Positions 9,349-17,948 of a stretch of DNA of 64,000 bases are shown piece after piece; within the stretch, counting starts at the first letter, position 1; each line of letters starts with the position of its first letter. The notes under the pieces were generated by a model. It did not search any database. It saw only the letters and a program-made list of their open reading frames with translations, and was not told where the DNA came from. The DNA comes from Aliirhizobium smilacinae (GTDB lineage: Bacteria; Pseudomonadota; Alphaproteobacteria; Rhizobiales; Rhizobiaceae). The DNA lies in NCBI RefSeq assembly GCF_006335145.1, contig NZ_VDMN01000003.1, forward strand, positions 1 to 64,000. Reading direction: 5' to 3'. The translations under genes were made by a program, and so were the position numbers.

Positions 9349-9392
9349 GGGTATATACCCGGACCTGCTTTAAGGCAAGTGGGTATATACCC
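9349..9392 (-). promoter_or_regulatory. Paired MarR operators at the marR promoter
   Basis: Two identical perfect palindromes GGGTATATACCC at 9349-9360 and 9381-9392, 32 bp apart (three helical turns). The first begins 6 bases from the MarR start codon. The second ends 9 bases before the end of sitD. Confidence 0.7.
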
Positions 9393-9400
9393 GCGTCGTG

Positions 9401-10234
9401 TCAGGCCGTGGCGCGGGATACGATCATGGTGCGGATGAAGGTGGCGATGAAGGTCGCCGTCATCAGCAGTACGATGGTGGGGGCGGGGGCGCTGTCGAGG
9501 AAGAAGCTTAGATAGATGCCGCCGAGCGAGCAGCCCAGTGCGACCGCGACCGCCGTGATCAGCATGGTGGTGAAGCGGCGCGTCAGCAGAAAGGCGATGG
9601 CGCCGGGAGCAATCAGCAGAGCGACCGAAAGGATAATGCCGATCGCCTTCAAGGCTCCGACGACCGTCAGCGATAGAACGGCAAGCAGCCCGTAATGCAG
9701 CAGCCGGGTCGGCAGGCCGATCGCCTTGGCGTGCTGTTCGTCGAAGGCGTGAACCAGCAGGTCCTTGCGGAAGATGACGAAGAAGATAGTCGAGGCGATG
9801 GCGATCAGCGTCGTCTCGATCAGGTCCTGCGGCAGGATACCGAGCATGTCGCCGAACAGGATGTGGTCGAGATGGATGTCGGCCTGGACATTGACGTAGA
9901 GCACCAGGCCGAGGCCGAACATGCCGGAAAAGACGATGCCGAGAACCGTGTCTTCCTTGATGCGGCTGTTTTCTTTCAGGAAGCCTGTCATCAGGGCGCA
10001 GACCATGCCGGCGACGAAAGCGCCGATGGAGAGGGGAATCGCCAGCATGTAGGCGATGACGACGCCGGGAAGCACCGCATGAGAGACTGCGTCTCCCATC
10101 AGCGACCAGCCCTTCAGGATCAGGAAACAGGAGAGGATGGCCATCGGCAGGGCGATCATCAGCGTCACCGCAAAGGCGGTGCGCATGAAGTCGATCTGGA
10201 ACGGGAAGACAAGGAGATCGATCGCATCGCTCAT
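9401..10234 (-). CDS. sitD: Manganese/iron ABC transporter permease SitD
   Basis: Inner-membrane permease of the ABC-3 (ZnuB/SitCD) family, 277 residues with about eight hydrophobic helices. The family block ILKGWSLMGDAVSHAVLPGV is near residue 45, and the cytoplasmic region FDEQHAKAIGLP contacts the ATPase. It is the last gene of sitABCD; its ATG overlaps the sitC stop (ATGA), implying translational coupling. Together SitC and SitD form the heteromeric channel that imports Mn(II), and possibly Fe(II), delivered by SitA. Confidence 0.93.
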   Translation of the reverse strand: MSDAIDLLVFPFQIDFMRTAFAVTLMIALPMAILSCFLILKGWSLMGDAVSHAVLPGVVIAYMLAIPLSIGAFVAGMVCALMTGFLKENSRIKEDTVLGIVFSGMFGLGLVLYVNVQADIHLDHILFGDMLGILPQDLIETTLIAIASTIFFVIFRKDLLVHAFDEQHAKAIGLPTRLLHYGLLAVLSLTVVGALKAIGIILSVALLIAPGAIAFLLTRRFTTMLITAVAVALGCSLGGIYLSFFLDSAPAPTIVLLMTATFIATFIRTMIVSRATA

Positions 10235-11106
10235 GCGGCATCCTCCGCAGTGGTGTCTCGCAACGAGGCTCTTATGCGGCGGCGCGATGCCAGCATGCCG
10301 TGTTTGGGGGCGAAGACGAAGGTCATAAGGAAGATGAGTGTCTGCAACACGACGATGATGCCGCCGGTGGCGCCGTCGAGGAAGTAACTCAGATAAGCGC
10401 CGAAGAAGCTTGTGCCCGCACCGATGCCGAGGGCCAGAAGAATGACGCGCTGGAACCGGTCGGTGAGCAGGTAAGCGGTGGCACCCGGTGTTACTACCAT
10501 GGCGATGACAAGGAATGCGCCGACCGTCTGCATGGCGGCGACGGTGGAGGCAGCGAGCAGGGCGAAGAACATCACCTTCAGCGCATCAGGTTTCAGGCCG
10601 ATGGTGCGGGCGTGGTTTTCGTCGAAGAATGCGACCATCAGGTCCTTCCATTTGAGCGTCAGGACGACGAGGCTGACGGTGCCGATGATGACGAGCTGCA
10701 GCGTATCGCCGGGGCTGATGGCGAGCACGTTGCCCATGACAATGGTCTGGATATCGACCGAGGTCGGCGACAGCGACACCATGAACAAGCCAAGCCCGAA
10801 GAAGGAGGTGAAGATCAGGCCGATAATGGCGTCTTCCTTCAGGCGGGTGCGCTGGTTGAGGAAAAGCATGGTTAGTGCTGCAAGGCCGCCGGACATGAAG
10901 GCGCCGATGGAGAAGGGGAGGCCGAGCATGTATGCGCCGGCGACGCCGGGAACGATTGAATGCGAAAGCGCATCACCGATCAGCGACCAGCCTTTCAGCA
11001 TCAGATAGGCGGAGAGAAAACCGCAGACGCCGCCGACCAGAGCCGAGACCCAGATGGCGTTCAGCATGTAGCCGTAAGTGAAAGGTTCAAGAAGCGTCTG
11101 GAGCAT
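10231..11106 (-). CDS. sitC: Manganese/iron ABC transporter permease SitC
   Basis: ABC-3 family permease of 291 residues, paralogous to Sit[21 protein letters not shown] and [18 protein letters not shown] occupy matching places. I start it at [15 protein letters not shown] (11106); the reading frame stays open upstream through arginine-rich sequence that is antisense-like and lies inside sitB. The start overlaps the 3' end of sitB by 20 bases, and the stop overlaps the sitD start. The C-terminus is a charged cytoplasmic tail ([19 protein letters not shown]). Confidence 0.93.
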   Translation of the reverse strand: MLQTLLEPFTYGYMLNAIWVSALVGGVCGFLSAYLMLKGWSLIGDALSHSIVPGVAGAYMLGLPFSIGAFMSGGLAALTMLFLNQRTRLKEDAIIGLIFTSFFGLGLFMVSLSPTSVDIQTIVMGNVLAISPGDTLQLVIIGTVSLVVLTLKWKDLMVAFFDENHARTIGLKPDALKVMFFALLAASTVAAMQTVGAFLVIAMVVTPGATAYLLTDRFQRVILLALGIGAGTSFFGAYLSYFLDGATGGIIVVLQTLIFLMTFVFAPKHGMLASRRRIRASLRDTTAEDAA

Positions 11107-11998
11107 CGACGCTGTCCTTCTTCTTTTTCTTCGCCTTGGTTTTCTCGGTGCCGTTGCCGTAGGTGACGAATGGGCGCTCGTCGTCGGTGATGACCTTGAT
11201 GCGGCGCGGGTCAGCGTCGTCATGCAGGTCGGCACCGCCGAGGATGAAGTGGCGCAACACGCCGCCGAAGGCCTTTTCCAGATTGGCTTCGTTGAACGTG
11301 TCTGCCGTCTTGCCATAGGCGATGACGGTGCCCTTGACGAAAACGGTACGGTCGCAGAAATCCGGCACGCTGCCGAGATTGTGGGTGGAGACCAGCATGA
11401 CGCGGCCTTCGTCGCGCAGCGCCTTCAGCAGTTCGACGATCTGTTCTTCGGTCGTCACGTCCACCCCGGTGAAGGGCTCGTCGAGAAGGATGACCTGGCC
11501 TTCCTGGGCGAGCGCACGGGCGAGAAAGACGCGCTTGCGCTGGCCGCCGGAAAGTTCGCCGATCTGGCGTTTGCGGTAGTCCAGCATGCTCACCCGTTTC
11601 AGCGCCTCGGTGACCATCTCGTGGTCGCGGCGGGACGGGATGCGCAGGAAATTCATGTGGCCGTAACGGCCCATCATCACCACGTCCTCGACGAGGACCG
11701 GGAAATTCCAGTCGACCTCTTCGGATTGCGGCACATAGGCGACGAGATTTTTCTTCAGCGCTTCGCGGGCGGGCATTCCGAGTATTTCGACCGAGCCTTC
11801 CGTGAGCCTGACGAAACCCATGATCGCCTTGAAAAGCGTCGACTTACCGGCGCCATTGACGCCGACCAGTGCGGTGATCGTGCCCTTCGGCACCTCGAAA
11901 CTGGCATGTTTCAGTGCCGTGTGGCCGTTGCGATAGGCGACGCTGACATTGTCGAGCTTGAGGCCGGTAGTCACCGGTTTGGTCTTGCCCATCCTCAT
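11087..11998 (-). CDS. sitB: Manganese/iron ABC transporter ATP-binding protein SitB
   Basis: ATPase of 303 residues that powers the SitCD permease. Walker [10 protein letters not shown] (about 48-56), Q-loop VPQSEEVDW, signature LSGGQRKR, Walker B VILLDEPF followed by TGVD, and H-loop STHNLG are all present. A long lysine-rich C-terminal tail ([17 protein letters not shown]) extends beyond the usual domain. The ATG overlaps the sitA stop (ATGA); a second ATG two codons later is also possible. Part of the Mur-regulated sit operon. Confidence 0.95.
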   Translation of the reverse strand: MRMGKTKPVTTGLKLDNVSVAYRNGHTALKHASFEVPKGTITALVGVNGAGKSTLFKAIMGFVRLTEGSVEILGMPAREALKKNLVAYVPQSEEVDWNFPVLVEDVVMMGRYGHMNFLRIPSRRDHEMVTEALKRVSMLDYRKRQIGELSGGQRKRVFLARALAQEGQVILLDEPFTGVDVTTEEQIVELLKALRDEGRVMLVSTHNLGSVPDFCDRTVFVKGTVIAYGKTADTFNEANLEKAFGGVLRHFILGGADLHDDADPRRIKVITDDERPFVTYGNGTEKTKAKKKKKDSVDAPDAS

Positions 11999-12894
11999 TG
12001 TGCGAGACCCTTTGCAATGGTTTCGGAGGTGACGCGCAGGAGGTCGAGATAGGTTGGGACCGGGCCGTCAGCATCGCTCAGCGAGTCCACATAAAGAACC
12101 CCGCCATAGGCTGCGCCGGTTTCGGACGCGACCTGTCTTGCCGGTTTGTCAGAGACGGTGCTTTCCGAAAAAATCACCTTCACGTCATGCTCGCGCATGG
12201 CATCGATGACGGAGCGAACCTGCTGCGGGGTGCCCTGGCTATCGGCGTTGACCGGCCAGAGATAGAGCTCTTTCAGGCCGAAATCGCGGGCGAGATAGGA
12301 GAAGGCGCCTTCGCTGGTGACGAGCCAACGGTGATTTTCCGGCAGTTTTGCAAGCTCATCTCGGATCGGCTGAACCTCAGCCCGTATCTTATCCGTGTAG
12401 GCTTTGGCATTGGCGGCATAGGTTTCGGCGTTGGCCGGATCGATGTCGGTCAGGCCCTTGCGGATGTTCTCGACATAGATGACAGCGTTTTCCGGCGACA
12501 TCCATGAATGCGGGTTGGGCTTGCCCTGATAGGCGCCACCGGCAATCGACATGGGGGTGACGCCATCGGAAACGGTGACGTTTTTCACATCTCCGAGATT
12601 TTTCAGGAAACGTTCGAACCAAAGTTCGAGGTTCAGGCCGTTGCGCAGAACCAGATCCGCATCGCGGGCGCGCAGCAGGTCGCGCGGTGTCGGCTGGTAA
12701 TTGTGGATCTCGGCGCCAGGCTTGGTGATGCTTTCGACATCGGCCGCGTCGCCCGCAACGTTCTTTGCCATATCGGCAATGATGGTGAAGGTGGTGACGA
12801 CCTTCGGTTTTTCCTGGGCCTGAGCGGCGAAGGGCAGATAGATCAAGCCGGCCAGAAGGCCGGTACCGAGGCATGCAATTCTCAAAAACGACAT
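11995..12894 (-). CDS. sitA: Manganese/iron ABC transporter substrate-binding protein SitA
   Basis: Periplasmic cluster A-I metal-binding protein (299 residues from the chosen ATG at 12894). The signal peptide ends near LPFAAQAQ. Metal ligands of the family can be seen: His in EIHNYQPTP, His in NPHSWMSPE, Glu in VIFSESTVS and Asp in LYVDSLSDA. An in-frame ATG at 12930 would put the start within a Mur box, so the downstream start is preferred although its ribosome site is weak. First gene of sitABCD. Confidence 0.93.
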   Translation of the reverse strand: MSFLRIACLGTGLLAGLIYLPFAAQAQEKPKVVTTFTIIADMAKNVAGDAADVESITKPGAEIHNYQPTPRDLLRARDADLVLRNGLNLELWFERFLKNLGDVKNVTVSDGVTPMSIAGGAYQGKPNPHSWMSPENAVIYVENIRKGLTDIDPANAETYAANAKAYTDKIRAEVQPIRDELAKLPENHRWLVTSEGAFSYLARDFGLKELYLWPVNADSQGTPQQVRSVIDAMREHDVKVIFSESTVSDKPARQVASETGAAYGGVLYVDSLSDADGPVPTYLDLLRVTSETIAKGLAQ

Positions 12895-12913
12895 ACACGA
12901 TCCGTTGTTGCTG

Positions 12914-12983
12914 TTGCAAATCATTCGCAATTTAACCTAGCGGCAAAAATCCACCTGTCAATGCTATTGCAAATCATTCGCAA
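12914..12983 (-). promoter_or_regulatory. sitA promoter flanked by two Mur (MRS) boxes
   Basis: Two identical 17-bp imperfect palindromes, TTGCAAATCATTCGCAA, lie at 12914-12930 and 12967-12983, 53 bp apart (five helical turns). On the minus strand TTGACA (12956-12961), a 16-bp spacer and TAGGTT (12934-12939) form a promoter lying exactly between them. The boxes resemble the manganese-responsive sequences through which Mur (the rhizobial Fur homologue) represses sitABCD. Confidence 0.75.
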
Positions 12984-13104
12984 TAAACGCGGTGTCCCGC
13001 TTTGAAACGGTGGCCTGACAAATCCGCTTAAAGTTTCTTCAATAAGATTGGGCGAATATGCCGAGCATTGTTCCATGACTTGTATTGCGTAACTGGAGTT
13101 GACC

Positions 13105-13125
13105 ATGCCGGGTGTTGTTGAATGA
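13105..13125 (+). CDS. Possible six-codon leader coupled to the next gene
   Basis: ATG after GGAGTTGACC opens a six-codon frame (MPGVVE) whose TGA overlaps the ATG of the following gene as ATGA. The downstream ATG itself lacks a ribosome site, whereas this one has a good one. I read it as a reinitiation leader. There is no independent evidence that it is translated. Confidence 0.35.
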   Translation: MPGVVE

Positions 13126-14429
13126 AGATCCGGCTGTCGAAGAAGTTCGTCTTTCTTCTGGGGGGCGTGCTGGTTCTCTGCGGCGCGAGCGGTTCGGCAG
13201 CGGTGCTGATCGGAACTGACAAGATCCTCGGCCCTTCCTATAAAGACATCAACGGGCTGACCTGTACGACGCTGCAGACACAAAAGATGCGCCGCGACGG
13301 CAGCATCTGGGTGCGCAAATATGTGACCAGCGATCAGGCCGGTGACGGCATCTCGAGGTTGAAGACGGCCTTGCGCGTGGCGCGGGCCGTGCAGGAAAAG
13401 GAAAAGGCCGGTCTCGTGCAGGTCGCGATGATCGATAGCGCCGGACCCAAGGATACAGCGGAGATGCGCGGTCGCGCGATTGCCGCGCAGGTCGTCTACA
13501 TTCCGAACCCTGCCAAGATCCCGGCGGGGGGGCAGTCCGAAAGCTACTCCGGTTATTATCTCGATGGCGCGCCGGGCGCCAACGGTCATTTCTACGGTAC
13601 GCGCATCGATCTTCCACTGGAAGATATCGAACATCTGCAAGCGCATCTGACCGACAAGGCTGACTGTCTCGATCCGGCACCTCCCGAGGGCAGCGAGGCA
13701 GCCAAGGCCGAGCCGAAAGCAGCGTCCTCGCACGGTGCGCCTGCCGGTGGCGGCGAGAAGGCGCCAGGCCATGGTGCCACGCCGGCAGCCGAAGGCGCCA
13801 GCGGCAAGGAGGCCGAAGGCAAGCGCGAGGAGGTTGCCGCAGTTGAAAGCGGCGGGTTCCTCAGTTCGATTACCGGAATGGTTTTTGGCGCGAAGGAAGA
13901 GCCTGCTGCGGGTCATGCCGAGGCGGATCAGGGCGGAGAAAAACCTGTTTCCGCCGGTGATAAGGCGAATGCGCCCGTGATCGAAGACCATGGCGCGCAG
14001 GCTGAAAAGTCCGATAATGCGACTGCCGAAAAGCCTGCCGAAGCGAAGAGCTTTCTCGACCAGGCCAAGAGCATGATCCTTGGCGATTCCACCGAAAAGC
14101 CGGCTGTTCCCGTGCAGACGGAAGCCAAGTCCGATGCCGGGCAGACGTCGATACCAGCGGAACCCGCACGTGAGCCAAGAACGACTGCCGAGGGTGGCAA
14201 GGGCTGGTCGAAGTCGGACGCGGCTGACGAGGTCCATTCGGGGGCACCAACCAAGGATGGTGTCCAGCCGGGGACTGCCGCAGAGGCAGCCCAAGCGGGC
14301 GCCCATGCCGGTTCGCAGCCTGCAACTGCCGGTGAAAACGGCGCCGATGCAGCCGGTGCTGCTTGGCTAGAGAAGTTCCGGGCTCAGCAGACAGCACCTG
14401 TGGCGGATGGTTTCAAACCGGCGCATTGA
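13122..14429 (+). CDS. Exported or membrane-anchored protein with low-complexity tail, function unknown
   Basis: 435 residues. An N-terminal hydrophobic helix (FVFLLGGVLVLCGASGSAAV, about 9-28) is an uncleaved anchor or signal peptide. Residues 30-190 look globular (YKDINGLTCTTLQTQKMRRD, with Cys48 and Cys185 possibly paired). From about 190 the protein is Ala/Glu/Lys/Gly-rich low complexity, typical of a disordered periplasmic region. I recognise no family. No ribosome site precedes the ATG, but a six-codon leader with one ends in an ATGA overlap, suggesting coupled translation. In-frame TGA directly upstream rules out a longer start. It is convergent with lysS across a palindromic repeat. 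Confidence 0.75.
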   Translation: MKIRLSKKFVFLLGGVLVLCGASGSAAVLIGTDKILGPSYKDINGLTCTTLQTQKMRRDGSIWVRKYVTSDQAGDGISRLKTALRVARAVQEKEKAGLVQVAMIDSAGPKDTAEMRGRAIAAQVVYIPNPAKIPAGGQSESYSGYYLDGAPGANGHFYGTRIDLPLEDIEHLQAHLTDKADCLDPAPPEGSEAAKAEPKAASSHGAPAGGGEKAPGHGATPAAEGASGKEAEGKREEVAAVESGGFLSSITGMVFGAKEEPAAGHAEADQGGEKPVSAGDKANAPVIEDHGAQAEKSDNATAEKPAEAKSFLDQAKSMILGDSTEKPAVPVQTEAKSDAGQTSIPAEPAREPRTTAEGGKGWSKSDAADEVHSGAPTKDGVQPGTAAEAAQAGAHAGSQPATAGENGADAAGAAWLEKFRAQQTAPVADGFKPAH

Positions 14430-14446
14430 CGGATGGGGGGTAAAAT

Positions 14447-14623
14447 CCCCTCACCAACGAAATCTAAGACTTAGCTTCGCTAAGATCTTGATTTTGTAAC
14501 CTCTCCCAAAAGGGGAGAGGTAGAGCGCCGAAAGTGCCTCCTCGGCATCTCTCCCCCTTGTGGGAGAGAAAGCGATTTCAACATCTTAAGCTTGCTTAAG
14601 TGTTAGAAATCGCAAGTGAGGGG
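14447..14623. repeat. Mosaic palindromic repeat (RIME/BIME-like)
   Basis: Bounded by CCCCTCAC (14447) and GTGAGGGG (14616-14623). Inside are four further hairpins: CTTAGC-N3-GCTAAG (14470-14484), CCTCTCCC/GGGAGAGG (14500-14520), TCTCTCCC/GGGAGAGA (14548-14569) and CTTAAGC-N2-GCTTAAG (14585-14600). It separates convergent genes and may terminate both. The resemblance to rhizobial RIME-type elements is from memory. Confidence 0.7.
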
Positions 14624-14643
14624 ACCGAAGTCCCGCTCAATCC

Positions 14644-16140
14644 TCAATCCGCCTTGTTGCGACGTGCCGGGAACAGGATGACGTCGCGGATCGACGGGGC
14701 GTTGGTGAGCAGCATGATCAGGCGGTCGACGCCGATGCCCAAACCACCGGCCGGCGGCATGCCCTGGTCGATCGCATCCAGGAACTCGTCGTCGAGCTGC
14801 TTGTCCTTCTCGCCGCGGGCATGGGCCTGTTCGAGCTGTTCGACCATGCGCTTGCGCTGTTCTTCCGGGTCGTTCAACTCGGAGAATGCATTGCCGACTT
14901 CCCAGGCGTTGCAATAGGTCTCGAAACGTTCGACGAGGCGCGGTTCGCCCGGCACTTCCTTGGCAAACGGCGAGATGTCCTTGGGGAAATGGGTGACGTG
15001 GCTCGGCTGGATCAGCGTGCCCTCGACCTTTTCCTCGAAGATGAAGGCGAGGCATTCGCCCCAGGTCCAGTCCTTCTCGACCTCGAAACCGGCAGCCTTG
15101 GCAGCCGCGCGGGCCTCTTCATCCGTCTTGATCGACAGGAAGTCGATGCCGGTGACGTCCTTGACTGCGTCGGGCATGGGCACCCGCTTGAACGGACCCT
15201 TGAAGGAGATCTGCTTGTCGCCGAAGGTGACCTCCGGCGTGCCATGGATCGAGACGGCAAGCGTCTCGAACAGCCGTTCGACGAGCGACATGATGTCCTC
15301 GTAATCGGCATAGGCCCAATAGCATTCCATCATGGTGAATTCAGGATTGTGCCGGGTGGAGACGCCTTCGTTGCGGAAGTTGCGGTTGATCTCAAACACC
15401 TTGTCGGAGAGGCCCGACACCAGCGTGCGCTTCAGGAACAGTTCCGGCGCGATGCGCAGGTACATGTCCATCTTCAGCGTGTTGTGGAAGGTCTTGAACG
15501 GATCGGCGGTGGCGCCGCCATACACCGTCTGCAGCATCGGGGTTTCGACTTCGAGGAAGTTTTCACCCTCCATGAAGTGGCGGATGCCGGAGACGATCTT
15601 CGACCGCTGCTGAAAACGAAGCTTCGATTCCTCGTTGCTCATGATATCGAGATGGCGCTTGCGATAACGGATCTCGATATCGGCAATGCCGTTCCACTTT
15701 TCCGGCATAGGCAAGAGTGCCTTTGTCAGCATGGTGATCTCACGCGCGTTGATCGACAGCTCGCCGCGCTTGGTGCGGCGCACGGTGCCGGTGACGCCGA
15801 TAATGTCGCCGAGATCGATCAGCGGCAGCAGGTTGCGCGCTTCTTCGGGCGTGACATCCTTGTGCGAAAAGATCTGGATCTTTCCCGATGCGTCATGGAT
15901 GTCCATGAACATGCCGGAATTGCGCGAGGAATAAACCCGGCCGGCGACGGTGACGACATCCTGGGTTTCCGTATCCGGCTCCAGCGCCTCGTATTTGGCC
16001 GCCAGTTCCGCATTGGTCATGGTGCGGTGGAAATGCGCCGGATAGACGTCGCCGATGGTTTCGCGCAGCTTGGCAAGCTTTTGCGCGCGCACTTCGGTGA
16101 CGTCGGAGGAGAGGGCGGTTTCTGTCTTGTTGTCGGTCAT
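14644..16140 (-). CDS. lysS: Lysyl-tRNA synthetase, class II
   Basis: Charges tRNA-Lys (498 residues). An N-terminal OB-fold anticodon-binding domain (VVTVAGRVYSSRNSGMFMDI, about 60-145) precedes the class II catalytic core: motif 2 FEINRNFRNEGVSTRHNPEF and motif 3 GGLGIGVDRLIMLLT near the C-terminus. The start at 16140 has AGGA about ten bases upstream; an in-frame ATG at 16164 lacks one. gltX lies upstream on the same strand, separated by a repeat element, so the two synthetase genes may or may not share a transcript. Confidence 0.97.
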   Translation of the reverse strand: MTDNKTETALSSDVTEVRAQKLAKLRETIGDVYPAHFHRTMTNAELAAKYEALEPDTETQDVVTVAGRVYSSRNSGMFMDIHDASGKIQIFSHKDVTPEEARNLLPLIDLGDIIGVTGTVRRTKRGELSINAREITMLTKALLPMPEKWNGIADIEIRYRKRHLDIMSNEESKLRFQQRSKIVSGIRHFMEGENFLEVETPMLQTVYGGATADPFKTFHNTLKMDMYLRIAPELFLKRTLVSGLSDKVFEINRNFRNEGVSTRHNPEFTMMECYWAYADYEDIMSLVERLFETLAVSIHGTPEVTFGDKQISFKGPFKRVPMPDAVKDVTGIDFLSIKTDEEARAAAKAAGFEVEKDWTWGECLAFIFEEKVEGTLIQPSHVTHFPKDISPFAKEVPGEPRLVERFETYCNAWEVGNAFSELNDPEEQRKRMVEQLEQAHARGEKDKQLDDEFLDAIDQGMPPAGGLGIGVDRLIMLLTNAPSIRDVILFPARRNKAD

Positions 16141-16191
16141 CGTGTTCAAATCCTGTTGCGGCATGGCCGCGCCGGCCAGAGGTCCCCGTAT

Positions 16192-16336
16192 CCCTCATTC
16201 CTGTGCCCCGAATAAAATTCAGGTTTGTCACAGGAATCCAGTGCGCCCAAGTCTTTGGGCGCGAGAGACTTAATGCATTCTTTCACGGCGCAGACGCGCC
16301 GTGGCTGGATTCCTGTGACGAGCACAGGAATGAGGG
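16192..16336. repeat. Palindromic intergenic repeat, copy A
   Basis: Terminal inverted repeats CCCTCATTCCTGTG (16192-16205) and CACAGGAATGAGGG (16323-16336). Nested arms follow: TGTCACAGGAATCCAG with CTGGATTCCTGTGACG, GCGCCCAA with TTGGGCGC, and CACGGCG with CGCCGTG. The same architecture recurs at 41880-41992. It lies between gltX and lysS. Confidence 0.75.
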
Positions 16337-16364
16337 AGGAGAGTTTGGCTCTCCTCCGCAGTCT

Positions 16365-17822
16365 CTACTTCCCGTCACCCACCATGGACGAAACCACGGC
16401 AGCTGCAATCTTCAGGCGCTGGCGCACGACCGAGCGGCCGAGGATCGCCATGCTGTCGAATAGCGGCAGTGAGCGCTGCGAACCGGACATGGCGATGAAC
16501 AGCGGCGGGGTGACGACGCGCAGTTTCTTTTCCAGCTTGTCGGCGACGGCGCGCAGTTCGGCGTCGATCGATTCAACATTCCACTCGATCATCTTTTCGA
16601 TGTCGGCCTGCACCGTGTTGATGATCGCCAGCGTGTCTTCCGGCGAGGTCTTCAGACCCGCAAACGAGGCGGGTGTCAGGTTGACGTCGGCGGCGAGCAG
16701 GAAGCCGGCGAGGTTCGGCAGGTCGCCGAGCTTGGTGATGCGGCTCTGGGAGTGCTTCAGGCCTTCCGTCAGGCGCTGGTTTTCCATTGCCCATTCGAGC
16801 GTGCGAGCGACGAACTCTTCCGGTGAAAGCTTTTCGCGCAGCCAGCGGCCGTTCAACCAGTCAAGCTTCTGCAGGTCGAAGATTGCGCCGGCCTTGGAGA
16901 GCGCTTCCGGATCGAATTTGTCCGCAAGCTCTTCCATGGTCAGCAGTTCTTCGCCTTCGGCGATCTGTACGAAAAACAGGCCGAGGAAGTTCATCAAAGC
17001 TTCCGGCAGGTAACCGAGCGCCGAATAATAGCTGATCGATGTCGGGTTCTTGCGCTTCGACAGTTTCGACTTGTCGGCATTGCGCATCAGCGACAGGTGC
17101 ATGAAGACAGGCGCTTCCCAGCCGAAATAGCGGTAAAGCAGGATGTGCTTCGGGACAGACGCCAGCCACTCCTCGCCGCGGGCGACGTGGGTGATCTTCA
17201 TCAGATGGTCGTCGATGACGTTTGCCATGTGATAGGTCGGCATGCCGTCGCCCTTGATGAGCACCTGCATGTCAACCGAATCCCACGGGATCGACACGTC
17301 GCCGTAAACGCCGTCGGTGAAATCGCAGGATCCCTCGGTCGGGATTTTCATACGCACGACGGAGCCTTCGCCGGCGGCCAGTTTCGAGGTGACTTCCTCG
17401 GCGCTGTAGCTCAGGCACAGACCATCGTATTTCGGCGGCTTGCCGGCGGCGCGCTGGCCTTCGCGCATCTGCTCGAGCCGCTCGGGCGTGCAGAAGCAAC
17501 GGAACGCGTGGCCCTTGTCGAGGATGTCCTGCGCGTAAGGCTGGTACATGTCCTTGCGGTCGGACTGGCGATAGGGGCCGTAGGGACCACCGACATCCGG
17601 GCCTTCGGCCCAGGTCAGGCCGGTCCATTTCAGCGCATCCAGCACCTTCTGCTCGAATTCCAGCGTCGAGCGGGTGGCATCCGTATCCTCGATGCGCAGG
17701 ATGAACTCGCCGCCATGCTTCTTGGCAAAGAGGTAGTTGAAAAGCGCGATATAGGCGGTGCCGACATGGGGTTCGCCGGTCGGCGAGGGGGCGATACGGA
17801 CGCGCGGGGTCGGATTGATCAT
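16365..17822 (-). CDS. gltX: Glutamyl-tRNA synthetase, class I
   Basis: Charges tRNA-Glu (485 residues). The Rossmann-fold core carries the HIGH-type motif as APSPTGEPHVGTA (about 11-23) and the KMSKS-type loop as KLSKRKNP (about 250). VRIAPSPTGEPHVGT and ILRIEDTDATRS are family blocks. The ATG at 17822 has GAAGAAGAG upstream; a TTG six codons earlier overlaps that ribosome site and is unlikely. Alphaproteobacteria often carry two GltX copies, one able to mischarge tRNA-Gln; the window does not show which this is. Confidence 0.96.
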   Translation of the reverse strand: MINPTPRVRIAPSPTGEPHVGTAYIALFNYLFAKKHGGEFILRIEDTDATRSTLEFEQKVLDALKWTGLTWAEGPDVGGPYGPYRQSDRKDMYQPYAQDILDKGHAFRCFCTPERLEQMREGQRAAGKPPKYDGLCLSYSAEEVTSKLAAGEGSVVRMKIPTEGSCDFTDGVYGDVSIPWDSVDMQVLIKGDGMPTYHMANVIDDHLMKITHVARGEEWLASVPKHILLYRYFGWEAPVFMHLSLMRNADKSKLSKRKNPTSISYYSALGYLPEALMNFLGLFFVQIAEGEELLTMEELADKFDPEALSKAGAIFDLQKLDWLNGRWLREKLSPEEFVARTLEWAMENQRLTEGLKHSQSRITKLGDLPNLAGFLLAADVNLTPASFAGLKTSPEDTLAIINTVQADIEKMIEWNVESIDAELRAVADKLEKKLRVVTPPLFIAMSGSQRSLPLFDSMAILGRSVVRQRLKIAAAVVSSMVGDGK

Positions 17823-17948
17823 GGTGCTGCTCTTCTTCAAGGCGCGCTACCCGTTGATATCGGGCGGCGCCAAGCCTGTTCCGGGAAAAGGGATTGGGGC
17901 AGGCTTAGGCCATATTCAGGTGTCAGCGTCAAGAATTTTAGGCCGAAA

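Noticed and set aside
12921..14306. 461-residue minus-strand frame opposite the low-complexity protein
   Set aside because: It covers the sit promoter and the hypothetical gene. The plus-strand product has a clear N-terminal membrane helix and Ala/Glu/Lys composition, so the antisense frame is probably a GC-driven shadow.
14447..14623. CRISPR-like or tandem repeat array
   Set aside because: The repeats are inverted arms of different hairpins, with no regular direct repeat-spacer spacing.
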